Positions 17,626 through 30,289 of a stretch of DNA of 38,407 nt are shown here, one piece after another. Each line of letters begins with the position of its first letter. Position 1 is the first letter of the stretch. This stretch comes from an uncultured Gilliamella sp. GTDB taxonomy: Bacteria; Pseudomonadota; Gammaproteobacteria; Enterobacterales; Orbaceae. A program made the position numbers and the translations under genes. The notes under the pieces were generated by a model. That model made no database searches and had not been told where the DNA came from. It was given only the letters and a program-made list of their open reading frames with translations. The stretch covers positions 1-38,407 of the forward strand of contig CALYPG010000027.1 in the NCBI GenBank assembly GCA_945271295.1, read 5' to 3'.

Positions 17626-18495
17626 CTAACCTGAAACAGCGGCTGCACCAGATACAATATCAATCAATTCGTTAGTAATAGCACCTTGGCGTGCTTTGTT
17701 ATACACAATTTGTAATTCATTGATTAAATTTGCACCGTTATCTGTTGCTGCTTTCATGGCCACCATTCTTGCTGCTTGTTCACTCGCTAGATTTTCAACC
17801 ACAGCCTGATAGACTTGTGATTCAATATAACGACGTAAAATCACATCTAATAATGATTTAGCATCTGGCTCATAAATATAATCCCATGATGAAGCTTTCA
17901 GCTCTTTATCTTCCGAAGATGGTAGTGGTAATAATTGCTGTATTGTTGGTTTTTGTGACATGGTATTAATAAATTGATTGGTTACAATATATAATTTATC
18001 AATGTTACCATTATCATATGCCTCAAGCATTGTTTTTACCGGACCAATAAGATTGGATAATGTTGGTTCGTCTCCCAAATTGGTGACTTGAGTTAAGATG
18101 TTGGTTTTTACTGATGAGAAAAACGATACACCTCGAGAACCAATTAAAGCTACATCTGCTTCAATCCCTTTTTCCTGCCATGCAGACATATCAGCAAGGA
18201 CAGTTTTAAAAAGATTGATATTTAAACCACCACATAAACCACGATCGGTTGAAATGATTAGATAACCAACTCGTTTAACATCCCTCTCTTCTAAATAAGG
18301 ATGTTTGGTACCTATCTGAGCTAACGCTAAATGTCCAATTACTTCTCGAATCATGTCAGCATATGGACGGCTCGCTGCCATTCGATCTTGCGTTTTACGC
18401 ATTTTAGAATTGGCAACCATTTCCATTGCTTTAGTGATTTTTTGCGTACTTTGGATACTGGCAATTTTCGTTCTAATCTCTTTTGCATTAGCCAT
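17626..18495 (-). CDS. atpG: ATP synthase gamma subunit
   Basis: This 289-residue rotor shaft subunit has the conserved N-terminal helix ([23 protein letters not shown]), the central DRGLCGGLN motif, and the C-terminal coiled-coil partner ([19 protein letters not shown]). N- and C-terminal helices form the rotating coiled coil inside the alpha3beta3 head. It sits 14 nt after atpA and 47 nt before atpD, in the standard order. Confidence 0.98.
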   Translation of the reverse strand: MANAKEIRTKIASIQSTQKITKAMEMVANSKMRKTQDRMAASRPYADMIREVIGHLALAQIGTKHPYLEERDVKRVGYLIISTDRGLCGGLNINLFKTVLADMSAWQEKGIEADVALIGSRGVSFFSSVKTNILTQVTNLGDEPTLSNLIGPVKTMLEAYDNGNIDKLYIVTNQFINTMSQKPTIQQLLPLPSSEDKELKASSWDYIYEPDAKSLLDVILRRYIESQVYQAVVENLASEQAARMVAMKAATDNGANLINELQIVYNKARQGAITNELIDIVSGAAAVSG

Positions 18496-18509
18496 TTTTT
18501 ACCTCACCC

Positions 18510-20051
<1,542 letters not shown>

Positions 20052-20062
20052 TATCAGTCCCC

Positions 20063-20596
20063 TTAAGACTGTAGAGCGTCATTTAAACGATTTAGACGCC
20101 CTCTGATACTACTATCAATAACCATATCGCCCGTACGAATAATAAAACCAGAAATGAGCGATTTATCTATATGACATTTTAGTTTTACTTTTCGTGATAA
20201 ACGTTTTTCGACAGCGACAGAAATCTTATCAAGTTGTTCATTAGATAGGGCTTGTGCAGAAATAACATCTACATCTGCTTGGGCTTCTCTATCTAAACAT
20301 AATTGTTCAAACAGAGTTAACACTTCAGGCAGAAGTGATAAACGCTTATTTTCAGCCATAATCTTAATAAAATTGGTGCTAAACTCATTTAATACATCTT
20401 TACATATATTAATAAGTAGATTCGCAACCAAATCGGTTTTCATGTCAGATGTTAATATGCTTCTTATCTGTTCGTCTTTACTTACTTCAGATGTTAGCAC
20501 TAACATTTTATGCCATGACTCAATACTATTTTTTTCCACCGCGAAGTCGAAAGCGGCTTTAGCATAAGGACGAGCAATTGTAATTAAGTCCGCCAT
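20063..20596 (-). CDS. atpH: ATP synthase delta subunit
   Basis: This 177-residue protein is the peripheral-stalk delta subunit linking F1 to the b dimer. The N-terminal [15 protein letters not shown] and the C-terminal [20 protein letters not shown] are the family signatures. Length equals E. coli (177). It is 13 nt from atpF and 11 nt from atpA. Confidence 0.98.
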   Translation of the reverse strand: MADLITIARPYAKAAFDFAVEKNSIESWHKMLVLTSEVSKDEQIRSILTSDMKTDLVANLLINICKDVLNEFSTNFIKIMAENKRLSLLPEVLTLFEQLCLDREAQADVDVISAQALSNEQLDKISVAVEKRLSRKVKLKCHIDKSLISGFIIRTGDMVIDSSIRGRLNRLNDALQS

Positions 20597-20609
20597 TGCT
20601 CTATTCTCC

Positions 20610-21080
20610 TTATAATTCAGCTACTAGTTTATCAATGATGTCGCTATTAGCGGCTTCATTAACAGAACGTTCAATAATTTTTTCTGCACCGGCAATAGCG
20701 AGCGTAGCGACTTGTTGTTTAAGCTCTTCACGAGCACGCTTACGTTCGGCTTCTACTTCGGCAAGACCTTGAGCAACAATTCGTTCTTTTTCACGAGAAG
20801 CTTCTTGCTTTGCTTCTTCTAGAATAATTGTTTTGCGTTTATTTGCTTGCTCAATAATTGCATTAGCCTCAACCTTAGCCTGTTGCATTATGTCAGATGT
20901 ATTTGCTTTGGCTAATTCCAAATCTTTTTTTGCTGTTTCTGCAGAAGCAAGTCCATCGGCTATCTCTTTTTGGCGTTTTTCAATCGCTCGGATAACTGGA
21001 GGCCAAACAAACTTCATACAGAACCAAACAAACAATACAAATGTAATTGCTTGGCCGAGGAGAGTTGCGTTCATATTCAT
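20610..21080 (-). CDS. atpF: ATP synthase b subunit
   Basis: This 156-residue protein has one N-terminal TM helix (about residues 5-26, with [15 protein letters not shown]) and then a long charged, Ala/Glu/Lys-rich coiled coil. Two copies form the peripheral stalk that holds F1 against rotation. Length equals E. coli b (156). It stands between atpE and atpH in the usual order. Confidence 0.98.
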   Translation of the reverse strand: MNMNATLLGQAITFVLFVWFCMKFVWPPVIRAIEKRQKEIADGLASAETAKKDLELAKANTSDIMQQAKVEANAIIEQANKRKTIILEEAKQEASREKERIVAQGLAEVEAERKRAREELKQQVATLAIAGAEKIIERSVNEAANSDIIDKLVAEL

Positions 21081-21104
21081 GAGACAATTCCTCTTTAATT
21101 ATTA

Positions 21105-21365
<261 letters not shown>

Positions 21366-21371
21366 TTAAAA

Positions 21372-22163
<792 letters not shown>

Positions 22164-22247
22164 TTACCTAATCCTAAAAACAAAAAAATATTGCTTACTT
22201 TTAATCCCGAAAGATATAAGCAATCACTAAAAAAATTGGAGTGTTAT

Positions 22248-22276
22248 TTTAAACCTAATTACCTATATTAAGTCAA
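22248..22276 (-). promoter_or_regulatory. Candidate atp operon promoter
   Basis: In the 255-bp gap upstream of atpB a -35 TTGACT (22271-22276) and a -10-like TTTAAA (22248-22253) are 17 bp apart on the - strand. The 5' UTR would be about 85 nt. The rest of the gap contains no ORF and no atpI remnant that I recognise. Confidence 0.45.
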
Positions 22277-22409
22277 CCTTTGATTAACGAAATAAAGAAT
22301 TTAAATATTTTTTATTAATTTTTTGTAAAGAAATAACAAACCGCCGATAACTTTAATAAAATTCTCACACTATCAATGGGTTAAATAATGATAATAAATA
22401 ACTCTATTT

Positions 22410-23741
22410 TTAAGCTTTAATTGTATCGGCTATAAATTCTGCTAATTTTCGAACCTCTACTTCATTGCTTCCTTCTACCATTACACGAATAACCGGTTCA
22501 GTGCCAGATTTACGAATTAATACACGACCATTACCGGCTAGTTGTGATTCTACTTGTTCAATAGCGGCTTTTACTTTCGGGTTATTTAATGGATCATGTT
22601 CACCAGAAAAACGGACATTAATGAGCACTTGAGGTAACATTGTCATACCGATACATAAGTCAGCTAAAGACATATCATTACGTATCATCGCACTTAATAC
22701 TTGTAAACCGGCAATAATACCATCGCCTGTTGTGGTTTTATCTAATAATAGAACATGCCCTGAATTTTCTGCGCCTAGTCGCCAATTTTTCTCAAGGAGT
22801 TTTTCAAGCACATAACGATCCCCAACTTTAGCGCGGATAAATGGAATACCTAGATTTTTCAGTGCTATTTCCAGTCCCATATTACTCATCAATGTGCCAA
22901 CAATTCCACCTTTGAGTTGGCCATTTCTCAATGCTTCTCGGGCGATAATATAAATAATTAAGTCACCATCAATTTTTCGACCTTGATCATCAACCATAAT
23001 TATACGATCGCCATCGCCATCTAATGCAAAACCTAAATCGGCTTTTTCATCAATAACGCGTTTGGCTAATGTTTTAACATTCGTTGCGCCACAGTTTTCG
23101 TTAATATTAACGCCATCAGGTTCACAGCCAATCTTTATAACATGAGCGCCGAGTTCGCGTAATACTTTTGGTGCGATATGATAAGTTGCACCATTAGCAC
23201 AATCGACCACAATTTTTAGTCCTGATAAACTTAAATCATGATCAAAGGTACTTTTACAAAATTCTATATAACGTCCTGCTGCATCGGTAATTCTACTGGC
23301 ACGTCCAAGTTGCTCAGATTCGACACAATCAATTTCTTTTTCAAGTTGGGCTTCAATTTCTAGTTCTATTGCATCATCAAGCTTTTTCCCTTCGGTTGAA
23401 AAGAACTTGATCCCATTATCATAAAAAGGATTGTGAGAAGCAGAAATCACTACACCAGCATCGGCACGAAATGTGCGAGTCAAATAGGCAATAGCAGGTG
23501 TTGGCATGGGACCGGTAAAAGCAGTAGCAACCCCAGCTGATGCAAATCCTGCTTCAAGTGCAGATTCCAGCATATAACCCGAAATACGGGTATCTTTACC
23601 GATTAAAACTTTTTTAACCCCATCTTTAGCTAGTACTCGACCTGCTGCCCAACCTAACTTTAATGCAAAGTCGGGTGTGATAGGGTATTGCCCGACTTTG
23701 CCTCGAATCCCATCAGTACCAAAATATTTTCGATTAGACAT
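22410..23741 (-). CDS. glmM: GlmM, phosphoglucosamine mutase
   Basis: This 443-residue enzyme (E. coli 445) converts glucosamine-6-phosphate to glucosamine-1-phosphate for UDP-GlcNAc and hence peptidoglycan and LPS synthesis. The catalytic phosphoserine is Ser102 in VISASHNPF, the Mg2+ loop is DGDGDR (near 240-245), and the C-terminal phosphate-binding loop is [15 protein letters not shown]. The N-terminus [12 protein letters not shown] is typical. A GAGGAAA ribosome site sets the start. In enterics it follows folP; here it stands alone, between tyrA and the atp operon. Confidence 0.98.
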   Translation of the reverse strand: MSNRKYFGTDGIRGKVGQYPITPDFALKLGWAAGRVLAKDGVKKVLIGKDTRISGYMLESALEAGFASAGVATAFTGPMPTPAIAYLTRTFRADAGVVISASHNPFYDNGIKFFSTEGKKLDDAIELEIEAQLEKEIDCVESEQLGRASRITDAAGRYIEFCKSTFDHDLSLSGLKIVVDCANGATYHIAPKVLRELGAHVIKIGCEPDGVNINENCGATNVKTLAKRVIDEKADLGFALDGDGDRIIMVDDQGRKIDGDLIIYIIAREALRNGQLKGGIVGTLMSNMGLEIALKNLGIPFIRAKVGDRYVLEKLLEKNWRLGAENSGHVLLLDKTTTGDGIIAGLQVLSAMIRNDMSLADLCIGMTMLPQVLINVRFSGEHDPLNNPKVKAAIEQVESQLAGNGRVLIRKSGTEPVIRVMVEGSNEVEVRKLAEFIADTIKA

Positions 23742-23806
23742 CTAATTTCCTCAAACTAAAATGTATTTGTTAAATTGGTAAACTTTAAATCCTGTCTTTT
23801 GTAAAT

Positions 23807-23839
23807 AAGTTTCAGATTAAGCATACGTTTTAGTATAAA
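23807..23839. repeat. 33-bp dispersed intergenic repeat, copy A (between tyrA and glmM)
   Basis: This 33-nt segment matches 35030-35062 at 28 of 33 positions in the same orientation. The shared blocks are AAGTTTCAG, TTAA and AGTATAAA. It lies just 3' of tyrA (- strand), as copy B lies just 3' of csdA. A tandem 12-mer, TTTAGTATAAAT, follows on from it at 23829-23852. Confidence 0.6.
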
Positions 23840-23852
23840 TTTTAGTATAAAT
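23829..23852. repeat. Tandem 12-bp repeat abutting the tyrA stop
   Basis: TTTAGTATAAAT occurs twice head to tail (23829-23840 and 23841-23852), ending exactly at the tyrA stop codon. The first unit overlaps the dispersed 33-bp element, so the doubling probably arose by slippage. Confidence 0.8.
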
Positions 23853-24974
23853 TTATTCTCGATTATCATTCGCAAATTTTAACAAAACTTGGCTTTCTTT
23901 GATAAACCGTTGTGCATAATTACCAAACCAAGCACTTACTTCGTTAAAATTATTGATAAACTTGTCTTTGTCACGTTGCTCAAGCAAATCAACCATCTCA
24001 CCAAATCGTTTATAATAACGTTTAATTAGTTCAATATTATCATCTGATGCCATAATGATATCAGCGTAAAGCTCTGGGTCTTGAGCAAAAAGCCGACCAA
24101 CCATCATTAGTTCCAATCGATAAATGGGTGAAGATAAGGCGATTAATTGTTCTAAATCTGCATGTTCACGTTGCAGATTAACTCCGTAGGCAAAAGAAGT
24201 AAAATGCCGCAAAGCTTGAATAAAAGACATACATTTATCGTGTTGTTTTGCGTCGATGGAGCATAGATTTGCTCCCCAAATTCGCATTTGCTCAATCAGC
24301 CATTGGTATTGGTTAGGTTCACGCCCTTCGCAATAAACTATAATTTGTTTGGCTAAATTGGGGACATCAGGACCAAACATAGGATGCAAACCTACTACTG
24401 GACCGGGATGTTTGTCTAACATTGCTTTTAGGGGTTTAACTTTAATTGAAGTTAAATCTGTTAAAATACAATCTTTGGGAAGTGATGGTAATTGTTCAAT
24501 AATTTCACACGTTTTATTTATCGGAACCGTGACAATGACGGCTGCTGCATCAGCGATTATTTCGTTAGCTTGATGCATAGTTTTTGAACCCAACGTTTTA
24601 ACATTATACCCTGATAATTTAAATAAACGAGAAAACAGCTTTCCCATTTGTCCATTACCACCAATAATCACAATTGAACCTTGACCGGTGTAGACTTTTT
24701 TGAAACCTTTATCATTTTCGCTAATATAGGATTCACGCATTAGCCGGCGTAATATGTCTTCAATTAAGGCAGGAGAAATTCCCGCTTTTTCAGCCTCTTG
24801 TCGTCTTTTAGTTAACATATCGGTTTCACGTTTGGGATCGTATATAGGAATACCGTGTTTGCTTTTAACCTCACCAACTTGAGTAACTAATGCTAATCGC
24901 TCGGTAATAAGAGCCAAAATAGCTTTATCAATCTTATCAATTTCATCGCGTAATGCTAATAATTCCTCAGACAT
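23853..24974 (-). CDS. tyrA: TyrA, bifunctional chorismate mutase / prephenate dehydrogenase
   Basis: This 373-residue T-protein has the E. coli length. The N-terminal chorismate mutase domain (about 1-90) shows [22 protein letters not shown] and [10 protein letters not shown]. The Rossmann-type dehydrogenase domain begins at about 100 with [18 protein letters not shown], and [15 protein letters not shown] includes the conserved catalytic-site His. It makes 4-hydroxyphenylpyruvate from chorismate for tyrosine. In E. coli it is cotranscribed with aroF; here it is alone and I saw no TyrR box (TGTAAA-N6-TTTACA) in the 115-bp gap shared with xthA. Confidence 0.97.
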   Translation of the reverse strand: MSEELLALRDEIDKIDKAILALITERLALVTQVGEVKSKHGIPIYDPKRETDMLTKRRQEAEKAGISPALIEDILRRLMRESYISENDKGFKKVYTGQGSIVIIGGNGQMGKLFSRLFKLSGYNVKTLGSKTMHQANEIIADAAAVIVTVPINKTCEIIEQLPSLPKDCILTDLTSIKVKPLKAMLDKHPGPVVGLHPMFGPDVPNLAKQIIVYCEGREPNQYQWLIEQMRIWGANLCSIDAKQHDKCMSFIQALRHFTSFAYGVNLQREHADLEQLIALSSPIYRLELMMVGRLFAQDPELYADIIMASDDNIELIKRYYKRFGEMVDLLEQRDKDKFINNFNEVSAWFGNYAQRFIKESQVLLKFANDNRE

Positions 24975-25089
24975 GTTCGGTTATTCCTTTTTATAACAAT
25001 AGGGGCTTTTTCTATAATAGCTTAACAGTATATCGTATTTTTGGTAGCATGGCGCAATGCAACATTAAATCAAAGACAATAAATTTATT

Positions 25090-25896
25090 ATGAAAGTTAT
25101 CTCTTTTAATATTAATAGCCTCAGAGTACGCATCCATCAATTAGCCGCTATTATTAATAAACATCAGCCTGATGTGATTGGTTTACAAGAAACCAAAGTT
25201 CATGATGATCAGTTTCCTGTTGAAGAACTAAAACAATTTGGTTATTACTTAAATTATCATGGGCAAAAAGGGCATTATGGAGTGGCACTGTTAACTAAAC
25301 AACAACCATTGTCGGTACAATGTGGCTTTCCAACTGATGTGGATGATGCACAATGTCGATTGATTATGGTGGAGTTACCAACCAGTCAAGGTAATTTAAC
25401 CATCATCAATGGTTATTTTCCGCAAGGTGAAAGTTTGCACCATGAAATTAAATATCCAGCTAAGCGTAAATTTTATCAAGATCTGATTAACTATTTACAA
25501 CAAAATCAACTAAGTAACCAATTGTCTTTAATTATGGGGGATATGAATATCAGTCCAACTGATTTAGATATTGGCATTTCAGAAGATAGTCGTAAACGTT
25601 GGTTGCGTACGGGTAAATGCTCATTTTTACCAGAAGAGCGCGAGTGGATGACAAACTTAATGTCGCTCGGTTTTATTGATACCTACCGCAACCATCATCC
25701 AATCGATCGAGAATATTCTTGGTTTGATTATCGTTCTAAGGGATTTGATACTTATACAGGGCTTAGAATTGATTTGATTTTAGCTAGTCAAAAACTAATG
25801 ACCCATTGTAAACAAACGGGAATTGATTATGATATCCGGGCAATGGAAAAACCATCAGATCATGCACCCATTTGGGCGCAATTTGATTTATCGTAA
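25090..25896 (+). CDS. xthA: XthA, exodeoxyribonuclease III
   Basis: This 268-residue enzyme, the same size as in E. coli, is the AP endonuclease and 3'-5' exonuclease of base excision repair. Active-site residues are Asn7 (SFNINSLR), Glu34 (GLQETK), Tyr109 (NGYFPQG), Asp151 and Asn153 (GDMNISP), and the Asp257-His258 pair (PSDHAPIW). It is divergent from tyrA and precedes xseA by 28 nt, so two DNA-repair nucleases probably share an operon. Confidence 0.98.
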   Translation: MKVISFNINSLRVRIHQLAAIINKHQPDVIGLQETKVHDDQFPVEELKQFGYYLNYHGQKGHYGVALLTKQQPLSVQCGFPTDVDDAQCRLIMVELPTSQGNLTIINGYFPQGESLHHEIKYPAKRKFYQDLINYLQQNQLSNQLSLIMGDMNISPTDLDIGISEDSRKRWLRTGKCSFLPEEREWMTNLMSLGFIDTYRNHHPIDREYSWFDYRSKGFDTYTGLRIDLILASQKLMTHCKQTGIDYDIRAMEKPSDHAPIWAQFDLS

Positions 25897-25924
25897 ACTA
25901 GAATACAGCTAAAAAGGTAATAGC

Positions 25925-27271
25925 ATGCAGGGTAATACGATTTTATCGGTCAAAGATCTCAACCAAATGGTTAAAGATTTACTTTCTGATGCTATTGGTC
26001 AGATATGGTTGGTTGGTGAAATTTCCAACTTTTCTCGACCTTCATCAGGGCATTGGTATTTCACCTTAAAAGATGATACCGCGCAAGTCCGTTGTGCTAT
26101 GTTCCGTAATAGCAATTTTAGGATAGGTTTTACCCCACAAAACGGTCAGCAAGTTTTAGTCCGGGCAACAGTGACACTTTATGAAGCGCGCGGTGAATAT
26201 CAATTAGTGATTGATAATATGCAGTCAGCCGGTGCCGGACTGTTACAACAAAAGTTTGAGCAGTTAAAACAAAAACTCAATGACGAAGGTCTATTTGATA
26301 CTATTTATAAAAAAACGTTGCCAGATAATATCCGTACTGTTGGCATTGTTACCTCTGCAACCGGTGCAGCACTACATGATATTTGTCAAATATTAAAACG
26401 TCGCGATCCCAGTTTGCAATTGATTATTTATCCAACACAAGTACAAGGTAATCAAGCAGCGGCACAAATAGCCAAGATGATTCAACTTGCTAATGTTCGT
26501 CAAGAGTGTGATGTTTTAATTGTTGGCCGTGGTGGTGGATCACTTGAAGATCTTTGGTCATTTAATGAGGAAGTGGTCGCGCGTGCCATTTTTGCTAGTC
26601 AATTACCCATCGTTAGTGCTGTTGGTCATGAAATCGATTTTACTATTGCTGATTTTGTTGCTGATATTAGAGCTGCAACACCTTCGGCGGCGGCAGAGTT
26701 AGTTAGTCGTGATAAATTAGAACAAATCAAGCGGATCCAAGTCCAAGAACAACATTTGTCGATGGCAATCGATTATTATATTATGCGACGCCGTGAAACA
26801 CTTAGTCAGTGGTTTCATCAATTACAAATACAGCATCCACAAGCTAAGTTAGCAAAACAGTTGAATCGATTATTAAGCATACACCATGCACTATATGAAA
26901 ATATTCAGCAATATCTTCTTAGACAAGCAAATCACCATAACTATTTGGATAAAAGGTTGGTACGTGTTTCCCCACAAAATAGTATTATTTGTTTAACTCA
27001 ACGAATTGAGCAAAAACAGCAACAAATGATTAATTTAATAAACCAAAAAATAGTTCAATCTAAACATCAGTTTGCCATACAAACATCACAACTTAACAGT
27101 GTTAGCCCACTTGCTACACTAGAGCGAGGCTATTGCGTTACCACAAATCAAGCGCAAACAGTGATTCGCCGTAGTGAACAAGTTAACGTTGGTGAATTAA
27201 TTAGCACCAGATTAAAAACGGGCAGATTGGTTAGTCAAATTATTGAAATAGAAGGAAATATAAAAAATTAG
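25925..27271 (+). CDS. xseA: XseA, exodeoxyribonuclease VII large subunit
   Basis: This 448-residue protein (E. coli 456) has the N-terminal OB fold (about 1-100, with IWLVGEISNFSRPSSGHWYFTLKD), then the catalytic domain with GIVTSATGAALHDI, IVGRGGGSLEDLWSFN (199-214), SAVGHEIDFTIAD (231-243) and DIRAATPSAAAELV. A long coiled coil follows (about 265-390), which binds XseB subunits, and a C-terminal LERGYCVT segment. With XseB it degrades single-stranded DNA; xseB is not in the window. An AAAGG ribosome site lies 8-12 nt before the start. Confidence 0.98.
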   Translation: MQGNTILSVKDLNQMVKDLLSDAIGQIWLVGEISNFSRPSSGHWYFTLKDDTAQVRCAMFRNSNFRIGFTPQNGQQVLVRATVTLYEARGEYQLVIDNMQSAGAGLLQQKFEQLKQKLNDEGLFDTIYKKTLPDNIRTVGIVTSATGAALHDICQILKRRDPSLQLIIYPTQVQGNQAAAQIAKMIQLANVRQECDVLIVGRGGGSLEDLWSFNEEVVARAIFASQLPIVSAVGHEIDFTIADFVADIRAATPSAAAELVSRDKLEQIKRIQVQEQHLSMAIDYYIMRRRETLSQWFHQLQIQHPQAKLAKQLNRLLSIHHALYENIQQYLLRQANHHNYLDKRLVRVSPQNSIICLTQRIEQKQQQMINLINQKIVQSKHQFAIQTSQLNSVSPLATLERGYCVTTNQAQTVIRRSEQVNVGELISTRLKTGRLVSQIIEIEGNIKN

Positions 27272-27463
27272 AATTTACTGTCATTCCTATTTGATAAAGA
27301 GATAAGTATAAATATCCCTAGGTATGGGAATTTTAGGAAAGCTGATAGTATTGTTGGTGATAATAAAATAGGATGAGTTTATTGTGGTAAAAAAGTAGAC
27401 ATTACCTGACCAATATTAACAATGGCACGAAACGTTGATCCAACAACAGGTAAACTACTTTAG
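27272..27463 (+). pseudogene. Decayed coding remnant, possibly the tail of a lost toxin gene
   Basis: The frame following the xseA stop stays open for 34 codons to a TGA at 27374 and then to a second TGA at 27407. It ends with MARNVDPTTGKLL and a TAG at 27461. The three pieces include RYGNFRKADSIVGDNKIG, VYCGKKVDIT and PILTMARNVDPTTGKLL, all in one frame, and read like the C-terminal end of a secreted or polymorphic toxin domain interrupted by nonsense changes. The remnant ends 18 nt before the unrecognised 220-residue gene, the usual toxin-immunity order. I cannot name a family. The alternative is chance coding potential in an intergenic region. Confidence 0.35.
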
Positions 27464-27481
27464 CGTTAAGGGATTAATCAT

Positions 27482-28144
27482 ATGAAAAAAGCAGATTTAA
27501 GCAACATTGTTATAGAGAATATATTATTAAACGTGTTTAAGGAAAATAATGCCGTATTAAAAAGTTCACCTAAATCTAGAGAAAAAGTTATTGATGTTCA
27601 AGTTTCTGATGATGTTTTTTATCAAATAATATTTTACTTGTTAGACAACAACCCTCCCTTTCGTTTTTTTGAGAGAATCATTCTTGTTCATAAAAACATT
27701 TCTAAAGTAATACAAGATATTTTACATAATACTGATGGCGATTATGGTTGGATTTGTAATACCAGTACGCATGTTTGTAATTACTGGCCTAGATACTGGC
27801 CGACAGATCCATCAGCAAAAGTCGGTTGCATCGAGGACATAGAAAGATTTGTTTTTTCTTACAATGAAGCTTTTATTGCCACTAAAAAAGATTTTATAGA
27901 TAACTATACGGATATTAACAATTTAATTCATGACTGTAGCCAATCTTATGACAATTGGCCTAAAAATATGATGGCACATGATGTGGGTTTTGCATTAATT
28001 GGCTTTGGCATATTAAATAACGATAATAGTTATATATTCAAAGGCAGAGAGCTATTAAAAGAGAAGAAAAAGCAATTAACCGGATTGTCTGAAATAGATC
28101 ATAATGCAATAGATTTTATGATTGCTTATACGAGTAAGTTTTAA
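27482..28144 (+). CDS. Unrecognised 220-residue protein, possible orphan immunity protein
   Basis: I do not recognise this protein. It is soluble, with no signal peptide or TM segment, and AT-rich with many Asn, Asp and Lys residues. Visible features are an aromatic-rich centre (GDYGWICNTSTHVCNYWPRYWPTD, residues about 82-105 with two Cys), SQSYDNWPKNMMAHDVGFALIGFG, and a helical Lys-rich end. The start ATG lacks a strong Shine-Dalgarno; AAGGGA lies 8-13 nt upstream. It stands between xseA and the HscC chaperone cluster, with a decayed coding frame just upstream and 385 non-coding bp downstream. Its size, composition and setting resemble single cytoplasmic immunity genes for polymorphic toxins, but this is inference. 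Confidence 0.6.
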   Translation: MKKADLSNIVIENILLNVFKENNAVLKSSPKSREKVIDVQVSDDVFYQIIFYLLDNNPPFRFFERIILVHKNISKVIQDILHNTDGDYGWICNTSTHVCNYWPRYWPTDPSAKVGCIEDIERFVFSYNEAFIATKKDFIDNYTDINNLIHDCSQSYDNWPKNMMAHDVGFALIGFGILNNDNSYIFKGRELLKEKKKQLTGLSEIDHNAIDFMIAYTSKF

Positions 28145-28383
28145 TTACTAAATAATCTACTACGATACAACCATTAAATTAGTTTAATGGAGATACTAGC
28201 TAAAGCTATATCAACCTAATAGCATCCAAGTCTACCAAATACTAATAGTGCAGTGAGGATCTGTTTTTTTATCAGGTTTACCAGGTTATTAAATCCATTA
28301 AAAAAATCTCTATTTGACAGCACTGAATTTAACTATGTAAATTCTATATAATTATCAGTGTTCTTTTTTGGTAAGTGAAATCA

Positions 28384-28417
28384 AAATAAAATGTTCAAAA
28401 GCAAATTCATTTTATTT
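28384..28417. repeat. Inverted repeat upstream of hscC
   Basis: The 10-bp arms AAATAAAATG (28384-28393) and CATTTTATTT (28408-28417) are perfect, with a 14-nt centre. It is AT-rich and without a T-tract beyond, and lies about 40 bp upstream of the predicted hscC -35. Function unknown. Confidence 0.5.
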
Positions 28418-28455
28418 ACATAATAATTCATTTAGAACTGAAAATGTTGATGTAA

Positions 28456-28485
28456 TTGCACCTTAAACTGTAATAATTATATAAT
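28456..28485 (+). promoter_or_regulatory. Candidate hscC promoter
   Basis: A -35 TTGCAC (28456-28461) and a perfect -10 TATAAT (28480-28485) are 18 bp apart. The transcript would begin about 38 nt before the hscC ATG. No sigma32-like element is apparent. Confidence 0.55.
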
Positions 28486-28529
28486 ACTATTAATATTAAA
28501 TTTTATATTATTAAGGGAATAAAATATTT

Positions 28530-30200
28530 ATGCTCCAGCCAATTGGTATTGATCTTGGTACAACCAATAGTTTAATTTGTGTATGGCAAGATGGTAAGCC
28601 GATACTGATTCCTAATTCAATCGGTGAGGTGGTTACTCCATCCGTAGTTAGTCTTGATGAAGATGGTTCAATTTTAGTTGGTCATGCGGCTTTATCACGC
28701 TTAACTACTCACCCAAATCGTAGCGCAGCAGCATTTAAACGTTTTTTAGGTTCAAATAAAGTTTATGAATTAGGAGATCAAAAGTTTAATCCAACCGAAC
28801 TTTCAGCAATAGTTTTAAAATCGTTAAAAGCCGATGCTGAAGCTTTTTTAAAGCAAGAAATTCGCGATGTGGTTATTTCGGTTCCAGCTTACTTTAATGA
28901 TGAGCAACGTAAACAAACCCGATTTGCAGCTGAACTTGCAGGTTTAAATGCCGTTCGTTTAATTAATGAACCAACAGCAGCTGCCATGGCATATGGGTTG
29001 CATGAAGAACAATCAGGTAATACCTTAGTTTTTGACTTAGGTGGTGGCACTTTTGATGTTACAGTACTGGAATATTCAATGCCTATTATTGAAGTTCATG
29101 CTACGGCAGGGGATAACTATTTAGGTGGTGAAGATTTTACTCATGATATCGTTAAAGCTTGTCTAAAAGAATGGAAATTAAACCAACAAGAAATACCGGT
29201 TGATGACTATGCTCGCTTATTAGATTTAGCAGAGCAGCTAAAATGTAAATTAAATGATGAAAAACAACACAGCTTAACTTGGTTGTGGCAAGATAAGCAA
29301 TGGCAATTTGGGTTAAGTGAAAGTGAGGCTAAATCACTTTGGTTACCATTACTTAATCGCCTGCGAGCTCCGGTTGAACAAGCATTAAGTGATGCACGGC
29401 TAAAGCCTAACCAACTTGAACATATTGTATTAGTTGGTGGCTCGTCACAACTTGGTGTGGTGCGTGAATTGGTAACAAAGTTATTTGGTAAATTGCCTTA
29501 TCGCCATATTAACCCGACCACAATTGTTGCTCAAGGTGCAGCTATTCAAGCAGCTTGTCGATTACGTAACCAAGATGTTGAAGAAGTCATTTTAACTGAT
29601 GTGTGCCCATATACTCTGGGGGTAGAAAGTTGTTCGGATAATATAAGTGGCTTATTTACGCCAATTATTGAACGAAATACTATTGTACCAACATCGAAAA
29701 TGAAAACCTTTTATACTGTATATCCACAGCAAAAATTTATCCGTCTGTCAGTTTATCAAGGTGAAAGTCTACGCGTTGAAAATAATGTTTTAATCGATGA
29801 ATTTGATGTGCCACTTACACCTATGGAAAAAGCTCAAGGTATTGATGTACGCTTTAGTTATGATCTAAATGGTCTACTTGAAGTTGATGTGGTTTCACTT
29901 GAAACAGGTATGCAACATGGCAAAGTAATAGATCATAGTCCGATAGGCTTAACCGATGCACAAAAAATGGAAAGCCATAATCGCTTAAAATCATTAAAAA
30001 TTCATCCGCGCGATCAAATGCCTAATCGTACTTTATTGGCGCGACTTGAGCGAGCTTGGGCACAATCGTTGGGTGATGAGCGAATTTCGATTGGATCATG
30101 TATTGAGCACTTTTTGGTGGTTTTAGATCAACAAAAATCAGATGAAATTGAATCGGCGCGTAATGAAATAGAGTTAATTTTGCAACAACTTGATAAATAA
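28530..30200 (+). CDS. hscC: HscC, specialised Hsp70-family chaperone
   Basis: This 556-residue protein has exactly the length of E. coli HscC (Hsc62), shorter than DnaK because of a reduced C-terminal lid. The nucleotide-binding domain (about 1-370) shows IGIDLGTTNSLICVW, VISVPAYFNDEQRKQT, NEPTAAAMAYGL and DLGGGTFDVTVLE. The substrate domain follows from about 380 (ERNTIVPTSKMKTFYTVYPQQ) and ends in a short helical tail. HscC works with the J-proteins DjlB and DjlC in E. coli. The convergent J-like gene and DUF1266 gene next door keep that association. A GGG-type ribosome site is present about 10 nt before the ATG. Confidence 0.95.
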   Translation: MLQPIGIDLGTTNSLICVWQDGKPILIPNSIGEVVTPSVVSLDEDGSILVGHAALSRLTTHPNRSAAAFKRFLGSNKVYELGDQKFNPTELSAIVLKSLKADAEAFLKQEIRDVVISVPAYFNDEQRKQTRFAAELAGLNAVRLINEPTAAAMAYGLHEEQSGNTLVFDLGGGTFDVTVLEYSMPIIEVHATAGDNYLGGEDFTHDIVKACLKEWKLNQQEIPVDDYARLLDLAEQLKCKLNDEKQHSLTWLWQDKQWQFGLSESEAKSLWLPLLNRLRAPVEQALSDARLKPNQLEHIVLVGGSSQLGVVRELVTKLFGKLPYRHINPTTIVAQGAAIQAACRLRNQDVEEVILTDVCPYTLGVESCSDNISGLFTPIIERNTIVPTSKMKTFYTVYPQQKFIRLSVYQGESLRVENNVLIDEFDVPLTPMEKAQGIDVRFSYDLNGLLEVDVVSLETGMQHGKVIDHSPIGLTDAQKMESHNRLKSLKIHPRDQMPNRTLLARLERAWAQSLGDERISIGSCIEHFLVVLDQQKSDEIESARNEIELILQQLDK

Positions 30201-30248
30201 TTAATAATTAGTTTCTATCATTATTCATAAGAAAAAAGATTTATGTTC

Positions 30249-30281
30249 CCCCTTTCACTTTATGATTATTAGTGAAAGGGG
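30249..30281. terminator. Convergent hairpin between hscC and the J-protein gene
   Basis: An 11-bp perfect stem (CCCCTTTCACT, 30249-30259; AGTGAAAGGGG, 30271-30281) has an 11-nt loop. It lies between two convergent genes and can serve both. On the - strand a TTTTTT run follows about 12 nt after the stem; on the + strand only a few T residues follow. Confidence 0.65.
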
Positions 30282-30289
30282 ATTGCTTG

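Larger units (their letters stand above)
28145..28529. other. 385-bp gap without a gene
   Basis: No ORF of note occurs here. It contains a hairpin (CCATTAAA/TTTAATGG at 28171-28190), a second inverted repeat (AAATAAAATG/CATTTTATTT at 28384-28417) and, at the right end, a promoter for hscC. The rest is unfeatured AT-rich sequence, consistent with a spot where accessory DNA has come and gone. Confidence 0.6.

Noticed and set aside
27422..27463. 13-codon ORF as an upstream leader peptide for the 220-residue gene
   Set aside because: It has no ribosome site and continues in frame with earlier fragments, so a decayed coding tail is the better reading.
28319..28360. TTGACA followed by TATATAAT as an hscC promoter
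   Set aside because: The spacing between the two elements is far more than 19 bp, so they cannot form one sigma70 promoter; the pair at 28456-28485 is better placed.
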